This document shows, piece by piece, positions 45,639-52,603 of a stretch of DNA of 64,000 nucleotides. A program made the position numbers and the translations under genes. The stretch is from the NCBI RefSeq assembly GCF_017921975.2, contig NZ_JAGEMO020000023.1, positions 62,001 through 126,000 of the forward strand. The letters run 5' to 3'. Origin of the DNA: Hymenobacter terricola. Its GTDB lineage: Bacteria; Bacteroidota; Bacteroidia; Cytophagales; Hymenobacteraceae. How positions within the stretch are numbered: position 1 is the first letter of the stretch; each line of letters begins with the position of its first letter. Below the pieces are notes generated by a model. That model had not been told where the DNA came from. It ran no database searches and worked only from the letters and a program-made list of their open reading frames with translations.

Positions 45639-46103
45639 ATCTTCGTTTTCGTCGGCGCTGAAATCGAGGGTGCGGGCCAGGTCCACGGCTTCCTGGGCCA
45701 CGGCTTCAAGCAGGGCGGGCGCGTCGGCATCGAGGGTGCGGCCGAAGAGGTTGAGCAACTCTTCGCCTTCCTCGTTCACATACAGGTTTTCGTAGAGCCG
45801 GTCAAACAAGCGGGCTTCGCGGCCCACAATGCGGTCAATGTCCTCCGGCGTGCGGGCTTCGCTCAGGGCGCGGTGCAGCACGTCGAGCACCTGGCGGCTC
45901 TCGTCGTGGTCGCCAAGCTCCGACACCAGCTTGAGCAGGCTCATGGCCAGGCCCAGCCGTACTTGCTCGAAGCGGAAGGGCAGCTGCGCGGGCGGGGCGG
46001 CCCGTAGCTGGTCGTAGGCCTGCAGCGTAGCGGGGGTGAGGTAATACTTCACGTCGTTGGGCGCGGTGAAGGCAAGGTGCAGGAGCTGTTCGTAAGGCGA
46101 CAT
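45636..46103 (-). CDS. Conserved-type hypothetical helical protein
   Basis: 155 residues from ATG 46103 (MSPYEQLLHLAFTAPNDVKYYL); an ATG 33 bases upstream is a less likely start. The protein is acidic and entirely helical in character, with no cysteine, no membrane segment and no named motif. It contains two blocks of regular helix (VRLGLAMSLLKLVSELGDHDESRQVLDVLHRALSEA and later). I do not recognise the family. It lies upstream of the SPFH gene on the same strand and is separated from it by the period-8 repeat. Confidence 0.65.
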   Translation of the reverse strand: MSPYEQLLHLAFTAPNDVKYYLTPATLQAYDQLRAAPPAQLPFRFEQVRLGLAMSLLKLVSELGDHDESRQVLDVLHRALSEARTPEDIDRIVGREARLFDRLYENLYVNEEGEELLNLFGRTLDADAPALLEAVAQEAVDLARTLDFSADENED

Positions 46104-46250
46104 AGGGAATGGGGGGCGGCCTGGCACCCGAAACACGGCCGGGTTTGGTGCGTAAGCGGAAAGCCGAAAGGTACGCGTGGAACCAACGCCATGTCGTTAA
46201 TCGCCGCTTCGGCTCATTCGTTACACCCATTTCTTTATTTCCTTCTGTCG

Positions 46251-46487
46251 ATGACACACAAAGCCAAATGGCTCCTGTTTGCCCCACTGGGCCTGGCCAC
46301 CATCGGCGCGGGCGCCAGCATGGTGCACTGGGCCGGCAGCCTCAAAGACCAGAAAGCCCCCGCCACCAAGTGGCTGGCAGCCGGCACGGCGGCTCTGGTC
46401 GTATTCAACGCCGGCCTGAGCCTCTTCGGCCGCGGCGTGGTGGAAAAAGTGCTGCACGAGGTGCGCGAGAAGCCCATTCAGCAGTAG
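46251..46487 (+). CDS. Small two-helix membrane protein
   Basis: 78 residues from ATG 46251 (MTHKAKWLLFAPLGLATIGAGASMVHWAGSL). Two hydrophobic segments (about 7-26 and 38-58) flank a short polar loop; the last 18 residues are charged. No family recognised. The frame extends upstream to 46077, but that part looks non-coding and overlaps the divergent gene. A terminator follows at 46527-46557. Confidence 0.55.
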   Translation: MTHKAKWLLFAPLGLATIGAGASMVHWAGSLKDQKAPATKWLAAGTAALVVFNAGLSLFGRGVVEKVLHEVREKPIQQ

Positions 46488-46526
46488 AAAGTATTCGCCC
46501 GTCTGGCCAGCCTAACCGGATTGCAA

Positions 46527-46557
46527 TAAAAAAGCCCCGACCAAGGCCGGGGCTTTT
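46527..46557 (+). terminator. Intrinsic terminator between convergent small genes
   Basis: AAAGCCCCG pairs with CGGGGCTTT; A-rich and T-rich flanks make it work in both directions. Confidence 0.85.
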
Positions 46558-46594
46558 CAGGAAATGCAGAAAGGAACTAGCTTCGGAAAGGAGC

Positions 46595-46903
46595 TTATTC
46601 GGTTTTGGCTTCCATTTTTTCGGTGCCTTCTTTGGTCTTGGCACTTACTTTATTGGCGCCGTGCTTCACGGCATGGCCGGTTTTCTTGGCACCGTGCTTG
46701 ATGGCAGTACCCGTTTTGTGGGCGACGTTGTCAGCGGCATCTTTAGTGTTTTCGAGGGCTTGGCCAACGTTGGTTTTGCCGGTTTTAGTTACCACTTTGG
46801 TGGTGCCATTGTCGCGCACTTTCACGTCCGTCGAGGGAGTAGTTTGCGCGAAAGCGGCGGTAGCGAAAGCAGAAAGGGCGAGCAACAGGGTTACTTTTTT
46901 CAT
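46595..46903 (-). CDS. Secreted Lys-rich LEA-like small protein
   Basis: 102 residues from ATG 46903: signal peptide MKKVTLLLALSAFATAAFAQ, then a hydrophilic stretch made of similar units such as HKTGTAIKHGAKKTGHAVKHGANKVSAKTKEG. These 11-residue-like repeats of Thr/Lys/Gly/Ala resemble LEA-type or histone-like amphipathic helices. Its role is unknown; protection of envelope components during drying is only a thought from that resemblance. The long frame upstream of 46903 is leader. It converges on the small membrane protein. Confidence 0.65.
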   Translation of the reverse strand: MKKVTLLLALSAFATAAFAQTTPSTDVKVRDNGTTKVVTKTGKTNVGQALENTKDAADNVAHKTGTAIKHGAKKTGHAVKHGANKVSAKTKEGTEKMEAKTE

Positions 46904-46988
46904 GGTCTGAGGGAAAGAAAAAGGGTTATGTGGGGTTGTACGCGGCCCATCAGCAAAGGTTCTTACAAGTAGCGTGCCGGAGTTTTGC

Positions 46989-48275
46989 TTAGGCGCCGGC
47001 CTGGCCCGAAGCCGGCTGGTTGGGGAGCAGCAGCGAACTGTCGCCATAACTCAAAAAGCGGTACCCGTGGGCTAGCGCATGCTCATACACAGCCCGCCAG
47101 CTTGGCCCCAGCAAAGCCGCTACCAGCAGGAGCAGCGTGCTCTCGGGCTGATGAAAATTGGTGATGAGGCCATCAACCAGCCGAAACCGATACCCCGGCG
47201 CGATGAGCAGCCGCGTACTGGCTTGCAGGGTGTCGGTCTGCGTGGCATCGAGGTAGTTGAGCAGGGCGGTAAGGGCCGCTTCCGGGGGGATGTGGGCGGC
47301 CGCCGCCGCCATTTCATAGGGTTGCCACTGCGTCACGAGTAGCTCCTGAACGCGGCCCTGGGTTGGCGTGTGCGTACCGGAGTGTTGCAACAGTCCCACT
47401 CCCAGCCAATATAGGGTTTCGAGGGTGCGCAGGCTGGTGGTGCCCACGGCCAGCACGGGACGGGGCCGGTGCGTCAGCAGTTGCCGCAGCAGCGTGGCCG
47501 TCACCAGAATGGGCTCGGTGTGCATGGGATGGTCGGCCATGCGCTCAGCCTTCACCGGCTGAAACGTGCCGGCTCCGACGTGCAGCGTCACATGGCCGGT
47601 TTCCACGCCCTGCTGCGCCAGTTCGGCCAGCAGCTCGGGGGTAAAGTGCAGACCGGCGGTAGGGGCGGCCACGGCCCCTTCGGCGGCGGCGTACACGGTT
47701 TGGTAGCGCACGGCATCGGCAGCAGTGTCGGGCCGGCCGAGATAGGGCGGCAGAGGCAGGTGGCCCGCCGCCCGCAGTACCTCAGCGAAAGGCAAGGCAG
47801 CTGGGTCCCAGCGGAAATCAATGAGCGCGGTGCCGGCTTCCTGCGTGCGGCGCTCGGCCCACAAGGTGGCGGCCTGGCCGGCGCTGGTTTCAAACTCCAG
47901 CGTTACGGGGCCTTCTTTCCAGCGGCGGCCATTGCCCACCAGGCAGCGCCAGGTGCAGTGGCCGGTTTGCTGCAGGGCCAGCTCCAGGCTGCGGTGCGGG
48001 GCCACGGGCTCCAGGCAAAACAGCTCGACCTGCGCGCCCGTGGGCCGTTTGGCCAGCAGCCGCGCCCGCACCACGCGGGTATCGTTGAAAATAAGCAGCG
48101 AGTCCGCCGGCAATTCGCCGGGCAGGTCGCGGAAGGTTTTATCCGAAAGCTGGCCGTGGCGGCTAACCAGCAGCCGGCTGGCGGCGCGGTCGGGGAGGGG
48201 TTCGGGCGCAATGCGCTCGGCAGGCAGGGGATAGGTGAAGTCGTGGATGGAAAGCTGGCGCGGGTCGGGGTTCAT
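46989..48275 (-). CDS. queA: tRNA preQ1(34) S-adenosylmethionine ribosyltransferase-isomerase
   Basis: QueA builds epoxyqueuosine in tRNA by transferring the ribosyl part of SAM to 7-aminomethyl-7-deazaguanine. The 428-residue protein has family blocks YPLPAERIAPEPLPDRAASRLLV, FNDTRVVRARLL, GAVAAPTAGLHFTPELL, HVTLHVGAGTFQPV, VGTTSLRTLE, and NFHQPESTLLLLVAALLG. It is longer than the usual 340-360, with an insertion around residues 100-160. It starts 15 bp downstream of the methyltransferase stop. The -7-like GACCTTTG lies 5 bp before the ATG, so the message may be leaderless. Confidence 0.95.
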   Translation of the reverse strand: MNPDPRQLSIHDFTYPLPAERIAPEPLPDRAASRLLVSRHGQLSDKTFRDLPGELPADSLLIFNDTRVVRARLLAKRPTGAQVELFCLEPVAPHRSLELALQQTGHCTWRCLVGNGRRWKEGPVTLEFETSAGQAATLWAERRTQEAGTALIDFRWDPAALPFAEVLRAAGHLPLPPYLGRPDTAADAVRYQTVYAAAEGAVAAPTAGLHFTPELLAELAQQGVETGHVTLHVGAGTFQPVKAERMADHPMHTEPILVTATLLRQLLTHRPRPVLAVGTTSLRTLETLYWLGVGLLQHSGTHTPTQGRVQELLVTQWQPYEMAAAAAHIPPEAALTALLNYLDATQTDTLQASTRLLIAPGYRFRLVDGLITNFHQPESTLLLLVAALLGPSWRAVYEHALAHGYRFLSYGDSSLLLPNQPASGQAGA

Positions 48276-48280
48276 GCCCG

Positions 48281-48288
48281 CAAAGGTC
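48281..48288 (-). promoter_or_regulatory. -7-like element touching the queA start
   Basis: GACCTTTG differs from TAnnTTTG at one base and ends 5 bp before ATG 48275. The expected RNA start would be at the ATG itself. Confidence 0.4.
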
Positions 48289-48290
48289 CG

Positions 48291-49091
48291 CTACTTCCGT
48301 TTAAACAACAGCAGGTGTTGCTGCGGCAGCGTCTCAATCGAGTCCGTGAGCACGAGGCCGACGGCCGCCATTTCCTTCCGGGCCTGCGCCACACTCATCT
48401 TATGAATGCGCTTGATGGGCACGGAGGCGTCTTCGGCCCGGTACTCGACCAGGGCCAGGCGGCCAGTGCTGGGGCGCAAAGCGCGTCGAATGGCCCGGCC
48501 CATCTCGCGCGGATGGTCAAACTCGTGGTAAGCATCCACGATGAGGACCACATCCACGCTATCGGCGGGCAGGGCTGGGTTGGTGGTGGTGCCCAGCACG
48601 GGCCGCACGTTGGGCATCTTCAGCTTGCGCTTGTTTTCCTGAAGCGCAGCAATCATTTCGGGCTGGATATCGACGGCCAGTACTTCGCCTTTCGGCACTT
48701 TTTTGGCCAACTGGAACGAGAAGAACCCTGTGCCGGCTCCAATATCGGCCACTACGTCGGTGGGTTTCAGCTTCAGCTCCTTCAGCAGGAGGTCGGTGCC
48801 TTCTTCCTGGCGCCGGCCGCTGCGTTCCAGCCAGTTGGCGCCTTCGTGGCCCATGACGTGGGCAATCTGGCGGCCCAGGTAATAGGTGCCAATGCCGTTA
48901 GGGTCGCGCGGCGGAGCCATTTCGTAGCCACTGGTGTCGGCCAGCACCACGGCCTGCATCCGGCGCTCGGTGCTGGCCGAAGGACGCGTTTCGGCGGGTA
49001 GCTGGGTGCAGCTCAGCATCAGCAAACCAGCCCCACTGCCTGCACCCAATACACTTAGTGCCTGTTGCCAGGTTGAAAAACAGTACCTCAT
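48291..49091 (-). CDS. SAM-dependent methyltransferase with lipoprotein signal
   Basis: 266 residues from ATG 49091. The N-terminus MRYCFSTWQQ...GLLMLSC looks like a lipoprotein signal with lipid Cys28. The rest is a class I Rossmann methyltransferase: VVADIGAGTGFFSFQLAKKVPKGEVLAVDIQPEMI (SAM-binding motif I and the acidic residue), DVVLIVDAYHEFDHP, and a C-terminal QHLLLFKR strand. A secreted or lipid-anchored SAM enzyme is odd because SAM is cytoplasmic; either the signal is not functional or the protein faces another pool. A frame 21 bases longer is possible. Upstream of queA, same strand. Confidence 0.82.
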   Translation of the reverse strand: MRYCFSTWQQALSVLGAGSGAGLLMLSCTQLPAETRPSASTERRMQAVVLADTSGYEMAPPRDPNGIGTYYLGRQIAHVMGHEGANWLERSGRRQEEGTDLLLKELKLKPTDVVADIGAGTGFFSFQLAKKVPKGEVLAVDIQPEMIAALQENKRKLKMPNVRPVLGTTTNPALPADSVDVVLIVDAYHEFDHPREMGRAIRRALRPSTGRLALVEYRAEDASVPIKRIHKMSVAQARKEMAAVGLVLTDSIETLPQQHLLLFKRK

Positions 49092-49257
49092 ACGATTCGC
49101 AAGTAAGCACATTTGGTCTTGTCAACAGCAATCCGGGGCGGCACGTTCAGCCGGTACGCTGCCTTCAACTCGGCCGCTGGAATCGTATTGTTCAGACCAA
49201 TAACCGAACCCGGAAAAGCGCGACCATAAAAAATACCTTTAAACGAGCACCCGTTTG

Positions 49258-49265
49258 TAATTTTG
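49258..49265 (+). promoter_or_regulatory. -7 element of the Ala/Pro-rich lipoprotein gene
   Basis: TAATTTTG matches TAnnTTTG exactly, 44 bp before ATG 49310. No TTTG was found at 19-21 bp upstream. Confidence 0.5.
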
Positions 49266-49309
49266 GCCGTAGAACTGGCATTTCCGCTCACCTAACACCT
49301 TGCCGACTT

Positions 49310-49915
49310 ATGAAAAACTTGTTTCCTCCGTTCGCTAAACTTGTTGCCGTTGCCGCCTGCGCCCTCACGCTGGGTAGCTGCAGCCGGGCCGAATACGCCA
49401 TGCTGCCAAAAGGCAGCTCGTACCACGGCGTGACGCGCGTGGCTACCCCAGTTCCCGCCGCTGCTCCGCAATTGGCAGCCACCGCACCAGTTGCGGCCAC
49501 CGCGCCCGAAACGGTAGCCGCCGCCCCCGAAGTAGCCCCAGCCGAGGTTAAAGCCGATGCCCCATCTGTTAAAGCTACTGCGCCGCAGCCCGCAGCTGCT
49601 CAGGTTGCCGCCCTGGCCGCTTCGGGCTCTGCCCGGCCGGCCGCTAAGCCGAATTTTGCTCAGCGCCTGCTCCTCAACAAAACCATGAAGAAGGTTGACA
49701 AGCTGATGGCTCAGGCGCCCAAGCTCAAGCAGCATTCCAATACCGCTTCTACTTCCCGCCTCGACGGCAGCCTGCGCACGGCGCTGCTCGTATTGCTGAT
49801 TGGGGTAATTATCGCGGCCTTTTCGGGCGTCAGCAACATTTTCGGCATCATTGGCGGCATTCTTATTATTGTGGGCCTCGTGCTGTTGCTGCTGTACCTT
49901 CTGGACCAGATGTAG
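49310..49915 (+). CDS. Ala/Pro-rich lipoprotein with C-terminal membrane hairpin
   Basis: 201 residues from ATG 49310. Signal MKNLFPPFAKLVAVAACALTLGSC places lipid Cys24. A low-complexity region (about 46-112) is rich in Ala, Pro, Val and Thr, and the segment QRLLLNKTMKKVDKLMAQAPKL follows. Two hydrophobic segments close the protein (about 155-175 and 178-198). I do not recognise a named family; similar small C-terminal hairpins occur in many Bacteroidetes. It converges on priA and is closed by a 29-bp stem terminator. Confidence 0.7.
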   Translation: MKNLFPPFAKLVAVAACALTLGSCSRAEYAMLPKGSSYHGVTRVATPVPAAAPQLAATAPVAATAPETVAAAPEVAPAEVKADAPSVKATAPQPAAAQVAALAASGSARPAAKPNFAQRLLLNKTMKKVDKLMAQAPKLKQHSNTASTSRLDGSLRTALLVLLIGVIIAAFSGVSNIFGIIGGILIIVGLVLLLLYLLDQM

Positions 49916-49931
49916 CCCCGGCATTTCAACC

Positions 49932-49993
49932 TTGTTGAGGCATAATAAAGCCCCGGCCGCTCGTGCGGCCGGGGCTTTATTATGCCTCAACAA
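49932..49993. terminator. 29-bp perfect hairpin terminator
   Basis: Arms 49932-49960 and 49965-49993 match exactly, loop TCGT. It lies between the lipoprotein gene and priA, which converge, and probably stops both. Confidence 0.9.
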
Positions 49994-50001
49994 ATCTGAT
50001 T

Positions 50002-52545
50002 TTACATTGGGTCGACATCGGCCACCAGACGGGCCTGTTTGAATTCCTTCTGGTCCTTCACCACGTCCATGGCCTCGCAAATCATCTGCTTGGCGTGCTT
50101 GAGCACGGTGTGGGCGCGGTCGAGCTTGATGGTGATTTCCTGCAGATAAAAATTGCGAATGCGGAAAATGTAGGGTGCTTCGGGCCCCAGCACGGCCGCC
50201 CGGCCCAGCCGGTTTACCAGCTCTTCGGTCAATAAAATAGCGGCCTGCTCGCCCAGGCCCTGTTCCACGTGCTTCACCGTCATCTTGATGATGCGCATGA
50301 AGGGCGGGTAGCCGTGCTCGTGCCGCTGCATGATTTCGTAGTTGTAGAACTCCACGTAATCGTTGCGAATCACCTTGTCGAAAATCACCTGCGTCGGGTC
50401 GGCCGTCTGGATGATGACCTTGCCCTTCTTGCCCTTGCGCCCGGCCCGGCCGCTCACCTGCACAAACATCTGGTAGGCGCGCTCGTGGGCCCGGAAATCG
50501 GGGTAGTGAATAATGCTGTCGGCGTTGATGATGCCCACGAGGCTCACATTGGCGAAATCGAGGCCTTTGGTTACCATCTGGGTGCCCACCAGCACGTTGG
50601 TGGCCTGCTTCTCGAAGTCACCGATGATTTGCTGGTAGCTGTTTTTGGCGCGGGTCGTGTCCAAATCCATCCGCTGGATGTTGGCCTGGGGGAGCATGAT
50701 TTTGAGGTCGTCCTCAATCTTCTCGGTGCCGAAGCCCTGGGTTTTCACGGCGCGGGAGCCGCAGGCGGGGCATTTGGTCACCATCGGGTCGTGGTAGCCG
50801 CAGTAGTGGCAGCGCAGCTCGTGGCTATGCTTGTGGTAGCTCAGGCTCACGGCGCAGTTGGTGCACTTGGGAATCCAGCCGCAGTCCTGGCAGGCCACCA
50901 CGGGCGCGTAGCCGCGCCGGTTCTGGAACAGAATTACCTGCTCCTGGCGGCCCAGCGTGCGCTCCACTTCACCCAGCAAATCGGCCGTAAAGTGGTTGTG
51001 CATGGTCTTCTTCTCGCGGGCCTTGCGGGTGTCCACCAGCTCAATATCGGGCATCCCGGCTTCGCCGAAGCGCTTGGTGAGGCTCACCAGCCCGTAGCGG
51101 CCCTGCTTGGCCTGGTAGTAGGTTTCCACGGCCGGCGTGGCCGAGCCGAGCAGGGTTTTGGCCCCCTGGAAGTTGGCCATCATCAGGGCTACTTCGCGGG
51201 CGTTGTAGCGCGGAGCGGGCTCGTACTGCTTGTAGCTCGACTCGTGTTCCTCGTCCACGATGATGAGCGCGAGGTTGTCGAAGGGCAGAAACACCGCCGA
51301 GCGCACGCCCACCACCACCTGAAACCGGCCCGAGAGCACGCCGTTCCACACTTCCACCCGCTCATTATCCGAGAATTTGGAGTGGTACACGCCCAGCCGC
51401 GAGCCGAATACGCGCAGCAATCGTGTCACAATCTGGGCCGTAAGGGCAATTTCGGGCAGCAGGTACAGTACCTGCCCGCCGCCCTCCATGGCCTTGCGAA
51501 TGAGGTCGATATAAATTTCGGTTTTGCCCGCGCCGGTCACGCCGTGCAGAAGCACAATTTCCTTCTCCCCGAAGTGCGCCATGATTTCATTCCGTGCCGT
51601 GGTCTGGGCCTCGGTAAGGCTAAAATGCAGCTGCGCGGTGGGCTCGTTTTCGAGCGGAAAGCGTGACACGATTACGTCGAACTGCTCCAGCACGCCGTTT
51701 TTAATGAGTGTGTTCACGGCCGAAGCCGAGAGGTGCGGGCTACTGGTTAGGTAGGGTTTCTCGATGCCGTTCTGGTTGGCGTGCTCGTTCTGATGCACCG
51801 GCACGCGCTGGAGATATTTCAGCAGCACGTCCAGCTGCTTGGGCTTGGTAGCCAGATTTTCAAAGAGCTGCTCCAGCGAAGCTTCGGCTACGAAATGGTG
51901 CGCCAGCCGCACTTTTTTCACCACTTTGGGCGAGTATTTATCGGCCGTGTGCTCGAAGAGGAAGATGACATCTTTGTGCATCAAAGACTTTATCACCTTG
52001 TGGAAGGAGGTAATGCCCAGCAGGTCGCCCACTTCGGTAAAAGTCAGGGCTTTGCCGTCTTCCACCACGCCCAGCGCGTCCACAATCAACTCTTCCTGCG
52101 TGGAGAGCGGGTACTCGTTTTCCTCCCGCGAAAAGCCGGGGTGCAATTGAATACGCGACTCCGAGCTGAGCTTCAGCGCCGAGGGCAGCGCCGCGTTTAT
52201 CACCTCGCCGATGGTGCACATGTAGTAGTCGGCCATCCAGCGGAAGAGCTTGAGTTGCGGCTGCGTCACCACGGGCGCATCGTCGATAAATTCGAGGATG
52301 TACTTGGCCTGATATTCCTTGGGCGCGTTCTCGTGCACGGCCGCCACAATGCAGCTGAGCGTCTTTTTGGCCCCAAACTGCACGATGACGCGCCCGCCAA
52401 TCACCACGTTGTCGTTCAGCTCATACGGCACCCGGTAAGTGTAGAGCCGGGGCAGCGGCAGCGGCAGAATAACGTCGGCAAACAGGGTTACCCGGTCGGC
52501 CGACGGAGCGGCGGCGGGGGAAATAAAATCAAGCGTGAGACTCAA
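50002..52545 (-). CDS. priA: Primosomal protein N', PriA helicase
   Basis: PriA reloads the replisome at stalled or repaired forks. From TTG 52545 (MSLTLDFISPAAAPSADRV) it has 847 residues. The next ATG is deep inside, while an upstream ATG at 52644 would overlap the DUF255 gene and add an unconserved Trp/Arg-rich stretch. N-terminal DNA-binding domain: VTLFADVILPLPLPRLYTYRVP. Helicase: Walker A GVTGAGKTE, then DEEH. Zinc clusters are CQDCGWIPKCTNC and CHYCGYHDPMVTKCPACGS. Motifs V/VI are in MVTKGLDFANVSLVG and QVSGRAGRKGKKG. A TTGG-N17-TATCTTTA element lies just upstream. Confidence 0.95.
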   Translation of the reverse strand: MSLTLDFISPAAAPSADRVTLFADVILPLPLPRLYTYRVPYELNDNVVIGGRVIVQFGAKKTLSCIVAAVHENAPKEYQAKYILEFIDDAPVVTQPQLKLFRWMADYYMCTIGEVINAALPSALKLSSESRIQLHPGFSREENEYPLSTQEELIVDALGVVEDGKALTFTEVGDLLGITSFHKVIKSLMHKDVIFLFEHTADKYSPKVVKKVRLAHHFVAEASLEQLFENLATKPKQLDVLLKYLQRVPVHQNEHANQNGIEKPYLTSSPHLSASAVNTLIKNGVLEQFDVIVSRFPLENEPTAQLHFSLTEAQTTARNEIMAHFGEKEIVLLHGVTGAGKTEIYIDLIRKAMEGGGQVLYLLPEIALTAQIVTRLLRVFGSRLGVYHSKFSDNERVEVWNGVLSGRFQVVVGVRSAVFLPFDNLALIIVDEEHESSYKQYEPAPRYNAREVALMMANFQGAKTLLGSATPAVETYYQAKQGRYGLVSLTKRFGEAGMPDIELVDTRKAREKKTMHNHFTADLLGEVERTLGRQEQVILFQNRRGYAPVVACQDCGWIPKCTNCAVSLSYHKHSHELRCHYCGYHDPMVTKCPACGSRAVKTQGFGTEKIEDDLKIMLPQANIQRMDLDTTRAKNSYQQIIGDFEKQATNVLVGTQMVTKGLDFANVSLVGIINADSIIHYPDFRAHERAYQMFVQVSGRAGRKGKKGKVIIQTADPTQVIFDKVIRNDYVEFYNYEIMQRHEHGYPPFMRIIKMTVKHVEQGLGEQAAILLTEELVNRLGRAAVLGPEAPYIFRIRNFYLQEITIKLDRAHTVLKHAKQMICEAMDVVKDQKEFKQARLVADVDPM

Positions 52546-52571
52546 AACAGGTATGGCGTAGGGGCGGATAG

Positions 52572-52600
52572 TAAAGATAACAGGCTCCAGATGCCGCCAA
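52572..52600 (-). promoter_or_regulatory. priA: Promoter-like element for priA
   Basis: TATCTTTA (52579-52572) is one base off TAnnTTTG, with TTGG at 52600-52597 17 bp upstream. It lies directly after the stop of the DUF255 gene and fits a short leader ahead of TTG 52545. Confidence 0.45.
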
Positions 52601-52603
52601 GCG

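Noticed and set aside
47469..49001. Plus-strand frame of 510 codons over queA and the methyltransferase
   Set aside because: Spans two well-supported minus-strand genes and their gap; antisense shadow.
50269..51666. Plus-strand frame of 465 codons within priA
   Set aside because: Antisense to helicase motifs clearly encoded on minus.
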